Notes: a model not told the origin generated them from the letters alone. Shown: positions 7,379 to 17,702, numbered from the stretch's first letter. The stretch is DNA of 34,340 bases from Planctomycetota bacterium (GCA_013286045.1 JABDGM010000039.1:1-34340), one strand, 5' to 3'. Numbers and translations: made by a program.

Positions 7379-8578
7379 ATGATTAGGCTATTGTCGCGTG
7401 CGCTGTTAGCGTTCCTCGCTGTTTGTTATATCCCAATTGTTGGCCGCGGCGCTGAGCCGGAGGCGCGTCCGGCATCGCTTGGCCTTGAAATAACGGATGT
7501 GTTTCGCGCGGGAGAAGGTGGTTATCGCACGTATCGGATTCCGTCGCTGGCGCTGACGCGGAAGGGGACATTGTTGGCTGTTTGTGCTGCGCGGTTGGAT
7601 GGGTTCAATGATTGGGCGAATATCGATACGATGCTTCGCCGCAGTACGGATGGTGGGAAGACCTGGACGCCGCAGGAAGTTGTGACGGATGACGGAAGGA
7701 ACGTGGTAGACAATGCGACGTTTGTCGTTGATCCGACGAGCGATACGATTTATCTGCTGTACCAGATTGGGTACGAGCGGGCGTATCTCAAGACTAGCAG
7801 CGATGAAGGGGTAACCTGGTCGCCACCGCGCGAAATCACGAGCGTGTTTGAGAAGTTTCGTGATCGGGATGGATTTGACTGGAAGGTTTTGGCGATGGGG
7901 CCTGGGCATGGGATCGTTTTGAAGAACGGGCGATTCGTGGTGCCGGTGTGGTTGGCGACTCAGCATTCGCATCGGCCTTCGATTAGCGCGACGATTTATA
8001 GTGATGATCAAGGTGCGACTTGGCAGGCGGGGGATGTGGTGGTCCGTTCGACCGATCGGACGCCGAATCCGAGCGAGCATGTGCTGATCGAGCTGGCGGA
8101 TGGGCGCGTGATGGATAACATTCGCACGGAATCGAAAGAGCATCGGCGGCTTGTCAGTTATAGCGCGGATGGCGCGACGGGGTGGTCGGAGCCGACATTT
8201 GATCGTGCGTTGTTCGATCCAGTTTGCATGGCGAGTATGGCGCGGCTGGCGGGTGGTGCGGGAACGAGTGGGCTGCAGGCGATTTTGTTTGCGAATCCGG
8301 ATAGCTCGGCTTGGAAAAAGGGGGTGACGAAGTCGGGGGCGTGGGCACGGCGGAATGTGACGGTTCGGATGAGCACGGACGAAGGGCAAACGTGGCCGGT
8401 CGCGCGCGTGATTGAGCCGGGGCGGAGTGGGTACTCGGATATGACGGTCGATCGGGACGGGGTCGTTTATCTTTTGTTCGAGCGGTCGAATGTGACTGGG
8501 AAGGAAGGTGAGTTCGTGCCGGCGTTCATTTCGCTGGCGAAGTTTGATCGAGCTTGGTTGGAGGGGAAGCGGGAATGA
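7379..8578 (+). CDS. GH33 exo-sialidase (BNR-repeat neuraminidase)
   Basis: The ATG at 7379 gives a signal peptide (about residues 1-24) and a 399-residue secreted protein; the upstream 22 codons of the frame are not signal-like. It is a six-bladed sialidase propeller. The YRIP motif at residues 52-55 supplies the first arginine of the carboxylate-binding triad. Four Asp-boxes are visible: STDGGKTW at 89, SSDEGVTW at 140, SDDQGATW at 208 and STDEGQTW near 345. The acid region FNDWANID, a Glu at 233 (PSEH), the arginine of DNIRTES at 249 and the Tyr of SGYSDM fit the catalytic set. It probably releases terminal sialic acids or related sugars from host or algal glycans. Sialate catabolism genes are not in the window. 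The family is firm; sialic acid specificity is inferred. Confidence 0.9.
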   Translation: MIRLLSRALLAFLAVCYIPIVGRGAEPEARPASLGLEITDVFRAGEGGYRTYRIPSLALTRKGTLLAVCAARLDGFNDWANIDTMLRRSTDGGKTWTPQEVVTDDGRNVVDNATFVVDPTSDTIYLLYQIGYERAYLKTSSDEGVTWSPPREITSVFEKFRDRDGFDWKVLAMGPGHGIVLKNGRFVVPVWLATQHSHRPSISATIYSDDQGATWQAGDVVVRSTDRTPNPSEHVLIELADGRVMDNIRTESKEHRRLVSYSADGATGWSEPTFDRALFDPVCMASMARLAGGAGTSGLQAILFANPDSSAWKKGVTKSGAWARRNVTVRMSTDEGQTWPVARVIEPGRSGYSDMTVDRDGVVYLLFERSNVTGKEGEFVPAFISLAKFDRAWLEGKRE

Positions 8579-8587
8579 TGGGGTCAT

Positions 8588-8613
8588 CGCCGCGGCGACC
8601 GAACCCATCCTAC
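8588..8613. repeat. 26-bp dispersed palindromic repeat, copy 1
   Basis: The 26 bases are identical to 19283-19308. They contain the self-complementary decamer CGCCGCGGCG followed by ACCGAACCCATCCTAC; with GGGT just upstream they form an imperfect palindrome. This copy lies between the sialidase stop codon and the phosphoribosyltransferase gene. Confidence 0.75.
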
Positions 8614-8626
8614 TTGTAAGGGCGAC

Positions 8627-9271
8627 ATGAAAGACGCTGCCGAGAGTGAGACGCGGGAGATGCTTGTGGAGTGTCGGGCGCTATTGAGTGACGATCACTT
8701 TGTTTACATTTCGGGCGACCATGGGAGCGGGTGGGTTGATAAGGATTCGATTTTTGTCGAGCCGCGGCGAGTGGCGCGGTTGGGGGAGTTGTTGGCTGGC
8801 GCGGTGAAGCGGTTGGGGGCGGAGATTCTTTGTGGGCCGGCGACGGGTGGGTTGATTGTGGCTCAGTGGACCGCGTTTGTGCTGGGGGTGCCGGCGGTGT
8901 TTGCGGAGCATGACTCGCCGAGGTCGCGGGCTGAGTTGCGCGGGCAGTTTTCGTTTCATCGCGGGTATGATCAGCTCGTGGCAGGAAAGCGGGTGCTTGT
9001 TGTGGATGATGTCGTGAACACGGGGCAGAGTGTTCGTCAGACGGTGGCTGCGGTGCGGGCGGCGGGGGGCGAAGTGGCGGCGGCCGCGGCGCTGGTGGAT
9101 CGGGGGAATGTGGATGCGGCGTCGCTGGGGGTTAGTGAGTATGTGTATTTGATGGAGTATGATATTCCGGATTGGTCGGCGGCGGATTGCCCGTTGTGTA
9201 AGGCGGGCGTGGCGGTGAACACGCGGTATGCGCATGGAGCGGATTTTTTGGAGGCTCAAGGGAAGGCGTGA
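8627..9271 (+). CDS. Phosphoribosyltransferase, orotate phosphoribosyltransferase-like
   Basis: The 214-residue protein starts at an ATG with AAGGG just upstream. It is a type I PRTase. The PRPP-binding loop is VLVVDDVVNTGQS at 123-135, with the paired acidic residues and the T-G-Q/S turn. The pyrophosphate loop is GPATGGL around 70-76. The N-terminal hood has HFVYISGDHGSGWVDKD, related to the ALLTSGxHS region of OPRTases. Near the C-terminus CPLC (188-191) resembles the CPLCxxGxP motif of archaeal-type and other PyrE-like proteins and may bind metal. PyrE converts orotate plus PRPP to OMP, but no pyrimidine genes are adjacent, so this may be a salvage enzyme. Codon usage matches the neighbours. 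Confidence 0.8.
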   Translation: MKDAAESETREMLVECRALLSDDHFVYISGDHGSGWVDKDSIFVEPRRVARLGELLAGAVKRLGAEILCGPATGGLIVAQWTAFVLGVPAVFAEHDSPRSRAELRGQFSFHRGYDQLVAGKRVLVVDDVVNTGQSVRQTVAAVRAAGGEVAAAAALVDRGNVDAASLGVSEYVYLMEYDIPDWSAADCPLCKAGVAVNTRYAHGADFLEAQGKA

Positions 9272-9334
9272 GAAGTACGAATTCGAGGCAAGCCGCGCGA
9301 AGCGGCGAATCATTTCACTGAAGGGAATCGACGC

Positions 9335-9889
9335 ATGTCTTACTGTGGTTTAAGGATTGTGGCGGTGGCTCCGGTTCTTGTCGCGCTCGTTGCGGCCGTG
9401 GCGATGGCGGACGAGCCGAAGGCGGGCGATGGGTTGGTGGAGTTTAAATCGGACGAAGGTAAATTTAGTGTTCGACTGCCGGGGAAGCCGGAGGAGGAAG
9501 TCGTCGAGGTGGGGGCGGCCAAGGAGAAGCAACATCAATTTAAGATTGGATCCGAACACGGGATGTACCTTGTTTCGTATCAGGACAATCCGAATTTGAA
9601 GGGAGCGTCATCCAAGAAGATTGAGGCGGCGCTCGAAGGGGGGCGAGATGGGGCGGTCGGCGTCTTCCACGGAAAGCTGATCGAGTCGAAAAGCGTTACG
9701 CTCGACAAAAAGCATCCGGGGTTGATATTTCGCGTGACGATTCCCGACGCGAACGGCGAGGCGCGGTGCCGGTTTTACATGGTGGGGACGCGGCTTTATC
9801 AGATCATGGCGATCGGTGAGCCGGACTTTGCGAACTCGGAGGAAGCGTCGCAGGTGATTGAGTCGTTTAAGACGGCGGCTGGGGGCTAG
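9335..9889 (+). CDS. Secreted protein of unknown function (PsbP/DUF1795-like fold suspected)
   Basis: The 184-residue protein has a GAAGGG ribosome site and a signal peptide ending near AMADE (residue 26). The mature part starts with the pattern FKSDEGKFSVRLPGKPEEE, then GMYLVSYQDNP, CRFYMVGTRLYQIMAIG and a last helix VIESFKTA. This order of strands and helix, including a G/R-L-Y-x-I/L strand and a closing FxSF helix, is seen in DUF1795/PsbP-like lipid-free periplasmic proteins, frequent and uncharacterised in planctomycetes. It is convergent with the GH25 gene, with a 35-base gap. I cannot name a function. Confidence 0.75.
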   Translation: MSYCGLRIVAVAPVLVALVAAVAMADEPKAGDGLVEFKSDEGKFSVRLPGKPEEEVVEVGAAKEKQHQFKIGSEHGMYLVSYQDNPNLKGASSKKIEAALEGGRDGAVGVFHGKLIESKSVTLDKKHPGLIFRVTIPDANGEARCRFYMVGTRLYQIMAIGEPDFANSEEASQVIESFKTAAGG

Positions 9890-9896
9890 GGACTGT

Positions 9897-9922
9897 CGGC
9901 CGCGGCAACAATGTGGCGGCCG
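9897..9922. terminator. Possible bidirectional terminator between convergent genes
   Basis: CGGCCGC (9897-9903) pairs with GCGGCCG (9916-9922) around a 12-base loop and is followed by GTTTAT on the plus strand. It fills the short gap between two converging genes. The T-run is weak. Confidence 0.4.
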
Positions 9923-9924
9923 GT

Positions 9925-11157
9925 TTATCGTCTGCGGCGGCGGTAGAGCGAGAGGAGCGGGGCGAGCGCGAGATAGAGGAGACTGGCAGGTTCGGGGACG
10001 GCGGTGTTCGTGAGTGAACTGCCGCTGCCGGCGCCGAGGTTCGATTGGCCGAAGTGGGTGCGCCAGGTGTCGTAGTCGGTGGCGCTGTTGGGCGTTGGGC
10101 TTTGACCGTTCCGCCAGCTGACGTAGTCGGCCATGTCGACTTTGCCATCGATGTTGAAATCGCCGGGGACGGCGTCGGCAACTTGGCTTAGGAAATCTTC
10201 GGCACTCCAACCGATGGTGCCATCGGCGTAGCGAATTTGCCAGCGCTGGTAACTGGCGCCGTAGACGGGTCCTTGTAGGATCGTGCCGAGCGCGCCTAAG
10301 GGTTCGGTGACGAACGTGCCGTTCGAGGCGGCGGTGTTCCAGGCTTTCAGGTTGGCGGTCGCTTGGATGCGGGCACCATCGTTGAAGCGGCCGACGGAAC
10401 CGACGATGTAATCTTTGAGCGTATTGGCATCGCCGTTGATGACGTCGGAATCGCCGCCACGTGGGGCGGCGGCATTGTACTGCCAGAATTGCCAGTTGGC
10501 CCAAGGGCCAATGCTGTTGGGTGCGCCGGTTTGCGGGCTGGCGTTATTGTAGCTGGCCATCCAGAGGGGCCAACTCTGAGCGACGGTGGAATCGAGCCAT
10601 GTGTTGGCGTAGTCGATGTAGGTGTAGACGACGGGCGTGATTTTCAGGCCGGCGGCGGTGCCGTAGTTTTGGATATCGGTGCACCAGCGGTTGACCCACT
10701 GCGAGAGAGTGGTTTTGGTGTAGCCGGCTCCCGTGAGGTCCTGCTCGATATCGAGCATCGGCATGAGGTAAGTGTTGCCATCGGCGTTTTTGATGTACGG
10801 GCTGGCGATGCTCCAGAAGTGGGAAGCTTCCTGGTCGGCGCCTGCGAGGCCGAGTTGGTTATCGGGGCGGGCGTAATGGTAAGCGCCGATGAGGACGCCG
10901 GCGGCGGGGGCGTGTGCTTCGTTGGCGGTAAACGCCGCATCATTGAAGGTGAAGCCTTCTGTTGCTTTAGCCCAAGCGAAGGAGATGCCGTCGGTGTTTT
11001 TGGCGGTCGACCAGGGGAAGTTCGTGCCCTGGTTGTTTGAGACGTCGATACCGATCGGGCGAAGGGCGAACGCGGGGGTGGCCGCAAGGACCAAGCACGA
11101 GAGCGCGCCGGCGAGCGCGCGGATGAGATTGTTTTGTTCCACGGTAACGGAAGTCAT
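9925..11157 (-). CDS. GH25 lysozyme-like protein with SH3-like domain, dockerin-like repeat and PEP-CTERM
   Basis: The 410-residue protein has a signal peptide (about 1-31, ending TPAFA). Residues 34-250 are a GH25 muramidase domain: catalytic-region GIDVSNNQG (D38), FAWAKATEG, GAYHYARPDN, and the LDIEQD motif with D136 and E138, plus QFWQYN near its end. GH25 enzymes cut the N-acetylmuramyl-N-acetylglucosamine bond in peptidoglycan. Residues about 257-327 look like an SH3-type module (ARIQATANLKAWN, WQIRYADGTIGWSAEDFL). Residues 332-371 hold a dockerin-like pair whose first loop is intact (DFNIDGKVDMADY) but whose second loop is reduced to NSATDYDTW. A VPEPAS PEP-CTERM tail with a hydrophobic helix and five arginines ends it. 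No clear Shine-Dalgarno. It should be a surface-sorted wall hydrolase, perhaps against prey or competitor cells. Confidence 0.9.
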   Translation of the reverse strand: MTSVTVEQNNLIRALAGALSCLVLAATPAFALRPIGIDVSNNQGTNFPWSTAKNTDGISFAWAKATEGFTFNDAAFTANEAHAPAAGVLIGAYHYARPDNQLGLAGADQEASHFWSIASPYIKNADGNTYLMPMLDIEQDLTGAGYTKTTLSQWVNRWCTDIQNYGTAAGLKITPVVYTYIDYANTWLDSTVAQSWPLWMASYNNASPQTGAPNSIGPWANWQFWQYNAAAPRGGDSDVINGDANTLKDYIVGSVGRFNDGARIQATANLKAWNTAASNGTFVTEPLGALGTILQGPVYGASYQRWQIRYADGTIGWSAEDFLSQVADAVPGDFNIDGKVDMADYVSWRNGQSPTPNSATDYDTWRTHFGQSNLGAGSGSSLTNTAVPEPASLLYLALAPLLSLYRRRRR

Positions 11158-11346
11158 CGCAGTTGAGAGCGATGAGGGCTAAGACTATCGACCTCTTCTC
11201 TACGGCTTATTTTAGTTTTTGCAGGGGAAAGGTGTCAAATATTAGGGACAGGGGGCTAGAGACTAGGGCTGGGGGTTTGAGTTGAATGAGCTTAAGATTA
11301 GCGGTGGTAGTTCAAGGGATGTTGTTTTTTGAGAAATCGAGGCGCG

Positions 11347-11400
11347 ATGAATCATCGTCACTTGGGACAAAGCAAGCTGGTCATTAATGAAATCTCCTAA
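11347..11400 (+). pseudogene. 17-codon aldo/keto-reductase N-terminal fragment or leader ORF
   Basis: The 17-codon ORF encodes a peptide identical at 14 of 17 positions to the first 17 residues of the aldo/keto reductase encoded at 12108. The DNA differs at 15 of 51 positions, 10 of them third codon positions, so the similarity is at protein level and is old. It stops with TAA and is followed after one base by the ATG (11402) of an unrelated gene. It is either the broken-off start of an aldo/keto reductase paralogue or a leader peptide coupled to the next gene. No further reductase sequence is visible after it. Confidence 0.6.
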
Positions 11401-11401
11401 T

Positions 11402-12037
11402 ATGTCGTGCCGCTTAGGGACTACTCGCTCTCGCATCTATGCTCTGATTGCGTTAGTTGGCGCTACGCTTATTATCGCCTTCATTTTTGCATCTGCTTTC
11501 TTTGGTAAGAAAGTAGTTCAAGCCCAAGCACCAGCGAGTGCGCCAATTGACAAGAGTTCTCAACGAGTGCGACGCTTCGACGATTTGAATTTGAACTTTG
11601 ACATGCCAGATGGGCCCTGGATCGAACTTGATGCGCAGAAGATCAATCCAGATGCTTGCCTCGTCCTGCATCACAGCGAGCTCGATATTTACTTTATGAT
11701 CATGGCGCATCGTCATCCCAATGATCCGGACTTCACCTCTGCCGAGCTCGCGAAGTTGGTGCAGGATGGCATGCGGGAGCATAACCCTTACGCCAAATTC
11801 TCGATTGAAGAAAGCGAAAAGTATTCTCAGTTGGATGGCGTTGCATTCACTTTAAACAGTCCGGTAAAGGGTCATCTCACGCACTACGCCATTTGGGATG
11901 CCGTGCGCAACGGTTTTACCTATGAGTTAACGATGTATGGATCTAAGCAGCACGCGAGCGAAGTCGACGATATGTTGAAAGCCATGTGTTCGCGGCTGCG
12001 TCAGCTCGATCCCGATTTGGTGGCTAACTCAAAGTGA
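11402..12037 (+). CDS. Membrane-anchored protein of unknown function
   Basis: The 211-residue product from the ATG at 11402 has an N-terminal anchor or uncleaved signal at residues about 13-35 (YALIALVGATLIIAFIFASAFF), then a soluble part outside the membrane. An in-frame ATG at 11387 is possible but lies inside the aldo/keto-reductase fragment, so I prefer 11402. The soluble domain carries FDDLNLNFDMPDGPW, a LVLHHSELDIYFMIMAHRHP strand pair, a helix SAELAKLVQDGM and a final DDMLKAMCSRLRQLDPD helix. The order resembles PsbP/DUF1795-like folds, as in the gene at 9335, but I do not recognise the family. Codons end in A/T more often than in the flanking genes, hinting at a different origin. Confidence 0.65.
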   Translation: MSCRLGTTRSRIYALIALVGATLIIAFIFASAFFGKKVVQAQAPASAPIDKSSQRVRRFDDLNLNFDMPDGPWIELDAQKINPDACLVLHHSELDIYFMIMAHRHPNDPDFTSAELAKLVQDGMREHNPYAKFSIEESEKYSQLDGVAFTLNSPVKGHLTHYAIWDAVRNGFTYELTMYGSKQHASEVDDMLKAMCSRLRQLDPDLVANSK

Positions 12038-12107
12038 CCCTGCCCTGCACCGCAATTAGCGCTGATAACTTCATCGGAGGCTCTTCCAAGAGGAAGACTG
12101 AGGCAAT

Positions 12108-13103
12108 ATGAACCATCGTCATCTCGGCCAGAGCGGGCTCGTCGTCAGTGAGATTTCTTACGGCAATTGGATTACGCACGGGTCGCAAGTTGAAAAGGAA
12201 GTGGCGGTTGCGTGCGTGCGGGCGGCGCTTGATGAAGGAATTACGACGTTCGACACGGCGGATATTTATGCCAAGACGAAAGCCGAAGAGGTGTTGGGAG
12301 AGGCGCTCGACGGGCAGCGTCGTCAGGGGCTGGAGATTTTTACGAAGGTGTATTGGCCGACGGGGCCGGGGATGAACGATCGCGGGTTGTCGCGGAAGCA
12401 TATTCTTGAATCGATCGACGGGAGCTTGCGGCGGCTGCGGACGGACTATGTGGATTTGTATCAGCTGCACCGCTATGACTTCGAAACGCCACTCGAAGAA
12501 ACCATGCTCGCGCTTGCGGATTTGGTGCGGCGCGGGAAGGTGCTCTATGTGGGCGTTTCGGAGTGGACGGCGGAGCAGATCGCGCGGGCCGGGGCGCTAG
12601 CGCGGGAGCTCAAGATTCCGTTCATCAGCAATCAGCCACAGTATTCGATGTTGTGGCGAGTGATCGAGGCGGAAGTGATTCCGGCTTGCGAGAAGTTGGG
12701 GATGGGGCAGATCGTGTGGTCGCCGATGGCGCAGGGTGTTTTGAGCGGGAAGTATTTGCCAGGTCAGCCGCCGCCGGCAGGTAGCCGGGCGACGAGCGAA
12801 GCGGGGGCGCAGTTCATTACGCGATTTATGAGCGAGGATGTGCTCACGCGGGTGCAGCAGCTCAAGCCGATTGCGCAGGAGGCGGGGCTCACGATGCCGC
12901 AGCTGGCGGTGGCGTGGGTGCTGCAAAATAAGAGTGTGTCTTCGGCGATTGTGGGGGCGAGCCGGCCGGAGCAGGTGCGCGACAACGTGAAGGCGAGCGG
13001 CGTGGTGCTCGATGCCGCGATCATGAAGCGGATCGATGACGTGGTCGGGCCGGTCGTGGAGCGCGATGCAAAGAAGACGGTGAGTCCGCCGAAGCGGCCG
13101 TGA
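12108..13103 (+). CDS. Aldo/keto reductase
   Basis: The 331-residue NADPH-dependent oxidoreductase begins at an ATG with a GAGG site. The catalytic tetrad of the TIM-barrel family is present: D49 and Y54 (TFDTADIYAK), K80 (EIFTKVYW) and H121 (LYQLHRYD). The C-terminal coenzyme site is seen in VSSAIVGASRPEQVRDNV. It belongs with the potassium-channel-beta-subunit-like and YajO/YdjG-type reductases, judged by LGQSGLVVSEISYGNW at the N-terminus and VLYVGVSEWTAEQI in the middle. Such enzymes reduce aldehydes and ketones, often in detoxification. Its N-terminus is mirrored by the short fragment at 11347. It converges with the DUF6159 gene. Substrate is unknown. Confidence 0.93.
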   Translation: MNHRHLGQSGLVVSEISYGNWITHGSQVEKEVAVACVRAALDEGITTFDTADIYAKTKAEEVLGEALDGQRRQGLEIFTKVYWPTGPGMNDRGLSRKHILESIDGSLRRLRTDYVDLYQLHRYDFETPLEETMLALADLVRRGKVLYVGVSEWTAEQIARAGALARELKIPFISNQPQYSMLWRVIEAEVIPACEKLGMGQIVWSPMAQGVLSGKYLPGQPPPAGSRATSEAGAQFITRFMSEDVLTRVQQLKPIAQEAGLTMPQLAVAWVLQNKSVSSAIVGASRPEQVRDNVKASGVVLDAAIMKRIDDVVGPVVERDAKKTVSPPKRP

Positions 13104-13147
13104 CGAACGAATGGTCCGGATCGATGCGCGTCCACCCCTCCCTTAAT

Positions 13148-13169
13148 CCCTCCCCGTCGCAGGGGAGGG
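13148..13169. repeat. GC-rich hairpin between convergent genes
   Basis: CCCTCCCC (13148-13155) and GGGGAGGG (13162-13169) form a perfect 8-bp stem with a GTCGCA loop. It lies in the 97-base gap between the aldo/keto reductase and DUF6159 genes. It may stop transcription from both sides, though no T-run follows, or be a dispersed repeat. Confidence 0.5.
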
Positions 13170-13200
13170 AGACGGAAGTAAGAGTACGCGTTCTTCGCTT

Positions 13201-14157
13201 CTACTTCTTTTTCTTCTGGGCGAAGGCGGACTCGATCAGATTTTGCGAAAAGCCGATCGGGACCGTACCTTGGGCCGCGTACTGGTAGACTGCGGCCAGG
13301 AAAATCTGCTTCAGTGTGCTGAACACAATCGACAGCAGAATCAGAAATAGCACTGCGATTACGAGCGTAACAGCAAATGGCCAGTAGGATTCGGTAGAGA
13401 CGGAGATGACGCCTGCCAGGGCGATGGCCAGGAAGACGGGCAGCAAGAAGAGAATCTGAATCGCACTAAGCGATACGCGACCGACGAGCGCTTCGCCCCA
13501 GGTTTTGCGCAACAATTCGGCCGAACGTTTGGCGGCGGCGATTGGGCCCAGTTTTTCGGCCGCAAGTATGGGCACGACCATGAAGGTTACGACGGTCCAC
13601 GCCATTCCGATGAGGCTGATGGCGAACTTGCCGACGAGCGGAACGCGATCTTCGATTTGTTTGAGGATCGTGCCGACGGTTGCGGCGAGGAGCGACCAGC
13701 CGAGAATTTGTGGGAGGCGAGCCGTCGCGGCGCTTAAGCCGTCGCTTAATGTTGGGTTGCCGCCGTTAAAGCGGCTGAGAGCGCAGCAGACGAGCGCCGT
13801 GTTGAAAAACACCACCACGAAGTTGGTTGCGAGGTAGAACGCAAACGCGACCAGGGCCGCGATAATTCTTTGTGGGCTGAAATCAAATCGATCGCCGTCG
13901 GCATGATTGCGAACGCCATGATTTTGGCCGGCGTCGGCAGGGGCTTCTGCTACCTCTTGCGCGTTGGGCGACCGGCTGCTCGTGAGAACACTGTTTCGCA
14001 GAGTTGGCGAAACGAGGATTGGCAGCGCGAACGAAATAACAATCAACGCACAAGCGATTGAACTCAAGATCGGGAACAGCAGAAGCGTTTTGTCCTGTTG
14101 CAGGACCGCCCAGCTTTCCTTCATCATCGACCAGCTGCGAGAAGTACGCTCGAACAT
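13201..14157 (-). CDS. DUF6159-family multi-pass membrane protein
   Basis: The 318-residue protein begins at an ATG with GGAGGG nine bases upstream. The cytoplasmic start (MFERTSRSWSMMKESWAVLQQDKTLLLFP) and the end motif YQYAAQGTVPIGF are typical of DUF6159. About six membrane segments are visible: 28-50, 88-117, a broken helix at about 152-167, 178-200, 225-245 and 256-280. Residues 57-85 are a polar loop outside the predicted helices, rich in Asp, Asn and Ala. The C-terminus ends in five basic residues after a short amphipathic stretch. Family members have no known function. It is monocistronic, with the convergent aldo/keto reductase on one side and katG upstream on the same strand. Confidence 0.85.
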   Translation of the reverse strand: MFERTSRSWSMMKESWAVLQQDKTLLLFPILSSIACALIVISFALPILVSPTLRNSVLTSSRSPNAQEVAEAPADAGQNHGVRNHADGDRFDFSPQRIIAALVAFAFYLATNFVVVFFNTALVCCALSRFNGGNPTLSDGLSAATARLPQILGWSLLAATVGTILKQIEDRVPLVGKFAISLIGMAWTVVTFMVVPILAAEKLGPIAAAKRSAELLRKTWGEALVGRVSLSAIQILFLLPVFLAIALAGVISVSTESYWPFAVTLVIAVLFLILLSIVFSTLKQIFLAAVYQYAAQGTVPIGFSQNLIESAFAQKKKK

Positions 14158-14239
14158 CTGAAAGCCCTCCAGCTAAAGGTCATCTGACATTCATCACGTT
14201 TGCGTTCGTACGTTAATCTAAGAAGCTCGTCTGCAACAA

Positions 14240-16525
<2,286 letters not shown>

Positions 16526-16534
16526 TTACACACT

Positions 16535-16563
16535 AATTTACACTTTTGAGGCCACGACGACAA
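16535..16563 (-). promoter_or_regulatory. Candidate sigma-70-type promoter for katG
   Basis: On the minus strand TTGTCG (16563-16558) and TAAATT (16540-16535) are 17 bases apart, each matching four of six consensus bases. A TTTACAC heptamer occurs twice on the plus strand (16525-16531 and 16537-16543), overlapping the -10, and could be an operator. This is a pattern match only. Confidence 0.3.
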
Positions 16564-16700
16564 TTTGCCGGAATGCCGGCTGCTGAGAAGCGAGGCAGAA
16601 CGATCCGCCGTTCGCCGCCCCGTGAACGAGCGATAGAAGAGCCGAAGGCTTGCGGCCGATGTCGCGCTACATGCTGCTTGCGGGTTCTGCCGAAACTTAC

Positions 16701-17702
16701 TTAAAGTGCCTTCGACTTGCTCCCACGCATTCTGAAGAAAGAGAAAACTGCAGGCACGGCGAGTAGCCCAAGTGCTGCGATTGGCGGCTCGGGCACGTTT
16801 TTGGCGCTGACTGCTGATCCGGCCGTAATGGTTAAGAAGTAAAACGCGCCAGGGGTCAACGCGGGCGTTATGGCTCGGAATTGACCAACGTTAGAGAACT
16901 GCAAATCCCTGGAAGGATAAGGAGGCTCAACCGTTTCGTGATTGTTTAGATCGAATGGGTCCGCCACGACCGTGGCGCCAATGCCCCCGACTCCTGTGCC
17001 GTTGGGCGAGAAGTCGAAAACAGTCGTGTTCGAGTTATTGTCCACCAATTTTATCTCGAAGCTGTTGTTGGCGTCGACGTTTGCCACCGGCAGGCCGACT
17101 TGACGAATAGACCTCATGAAATCATCGGCGTCGAAGTCGAAAACCATGCGATCGGCGTTTAGGGGGCTGAAGAGGCGGATGATTTCGAAAGAGCTGGAGG
17201 CATCGGCGGGCGCACCGGTAGCCGCGCTATTCAATTCCAGCTCGGCATAGGAATGCATGTGGACTGTGGTTGTAAGATGGCTGACCGAAAAGAGCGCAGC
17301 ATTCGCATCGACGTTGGTTCTGACAAATTGCACGTTATGAAGAGGGTCGGTCGGCTGGCTTGGCGGTCGCGAGTAGTCATTCGCAGCTTTCAGACAAGGA
17401 CCAAGGCAAGTTGCGAAGGTGCCAGTTGCATGAGTGGACTCAAGGTCGGCGCGCATGCCAGTGGACGAACCGCCAGCGCCGGTGCTATTAAAGTCGCTCA
17501 AATCGACCTGGCTGCCGGTTCCGTCCCGAAGCGGACCCTGAGTCAGGTTTGTGGCATCGACCACGGAGCTTTGCCAAAAGACGTTGAGCTTATCGATGTT
17601 CAACCCCGCGAACGCATAGCCTTCTGCGTGCGAATACGTTGGGGAAAGCGATCCGACAATGATCGCAAGAATAAGTGATTGCCGATTTAGATTGTGAATC
17701 AT
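16701..17702 (-). CDS. PEP-CTERM sorted surface protein
   Basis: The 333-residue protein has a signal peptide (about 1-26, ending YSHAEG) and a PEP-CTERM tail: NVPEPPIAALG, a hydrophobic helix, and an MRGSKSK basic end. Between them lies an all-beta region rich in Asn, Asp, Ser and Thr, typical of surface proteins in planctomycetes and other exosortase carriers. Near the C-terminus TPGAFYFLTITAGSAVSA resembles the conserved strand in EDSAP-type PEP-CTERM families. Two cysteines (TCLGPC) could form one disulfide. No catalytic motif is seen. It is a likely matrix or surface component. Its base composition is lower in GC than katG next to it. Confidence 0.82.
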   Translation of the reverse strand: MIHNLNRQSLILAIIVGSLSPTYSHAEGYAFAGLNIDKLNVFWQSSVVDATNLTQGPLRDGTGSQVDLSDFNSTGAGGSSTGMRADLESTHATGTFATCLGPCLKAANDYSRPPSQPTDPLHNVQFVRTNVDANAALFSVSHLTTTVHMHSYAELELNSAATGAPADASSSFEIIRLFSPLNADRMVFDFDADDFMRSIRQVGLPVANVDANNSFEIKLVDNNSNTTVFDFSPNGTGVGGIGATVVADPFDLNNHETVEPPYPSRDLQFSNVGQFRAITPALTPGAFYFLTITAGSAVSAKNVPEPPIAALGLLAVPAVFSFFRMRGSKSKAL

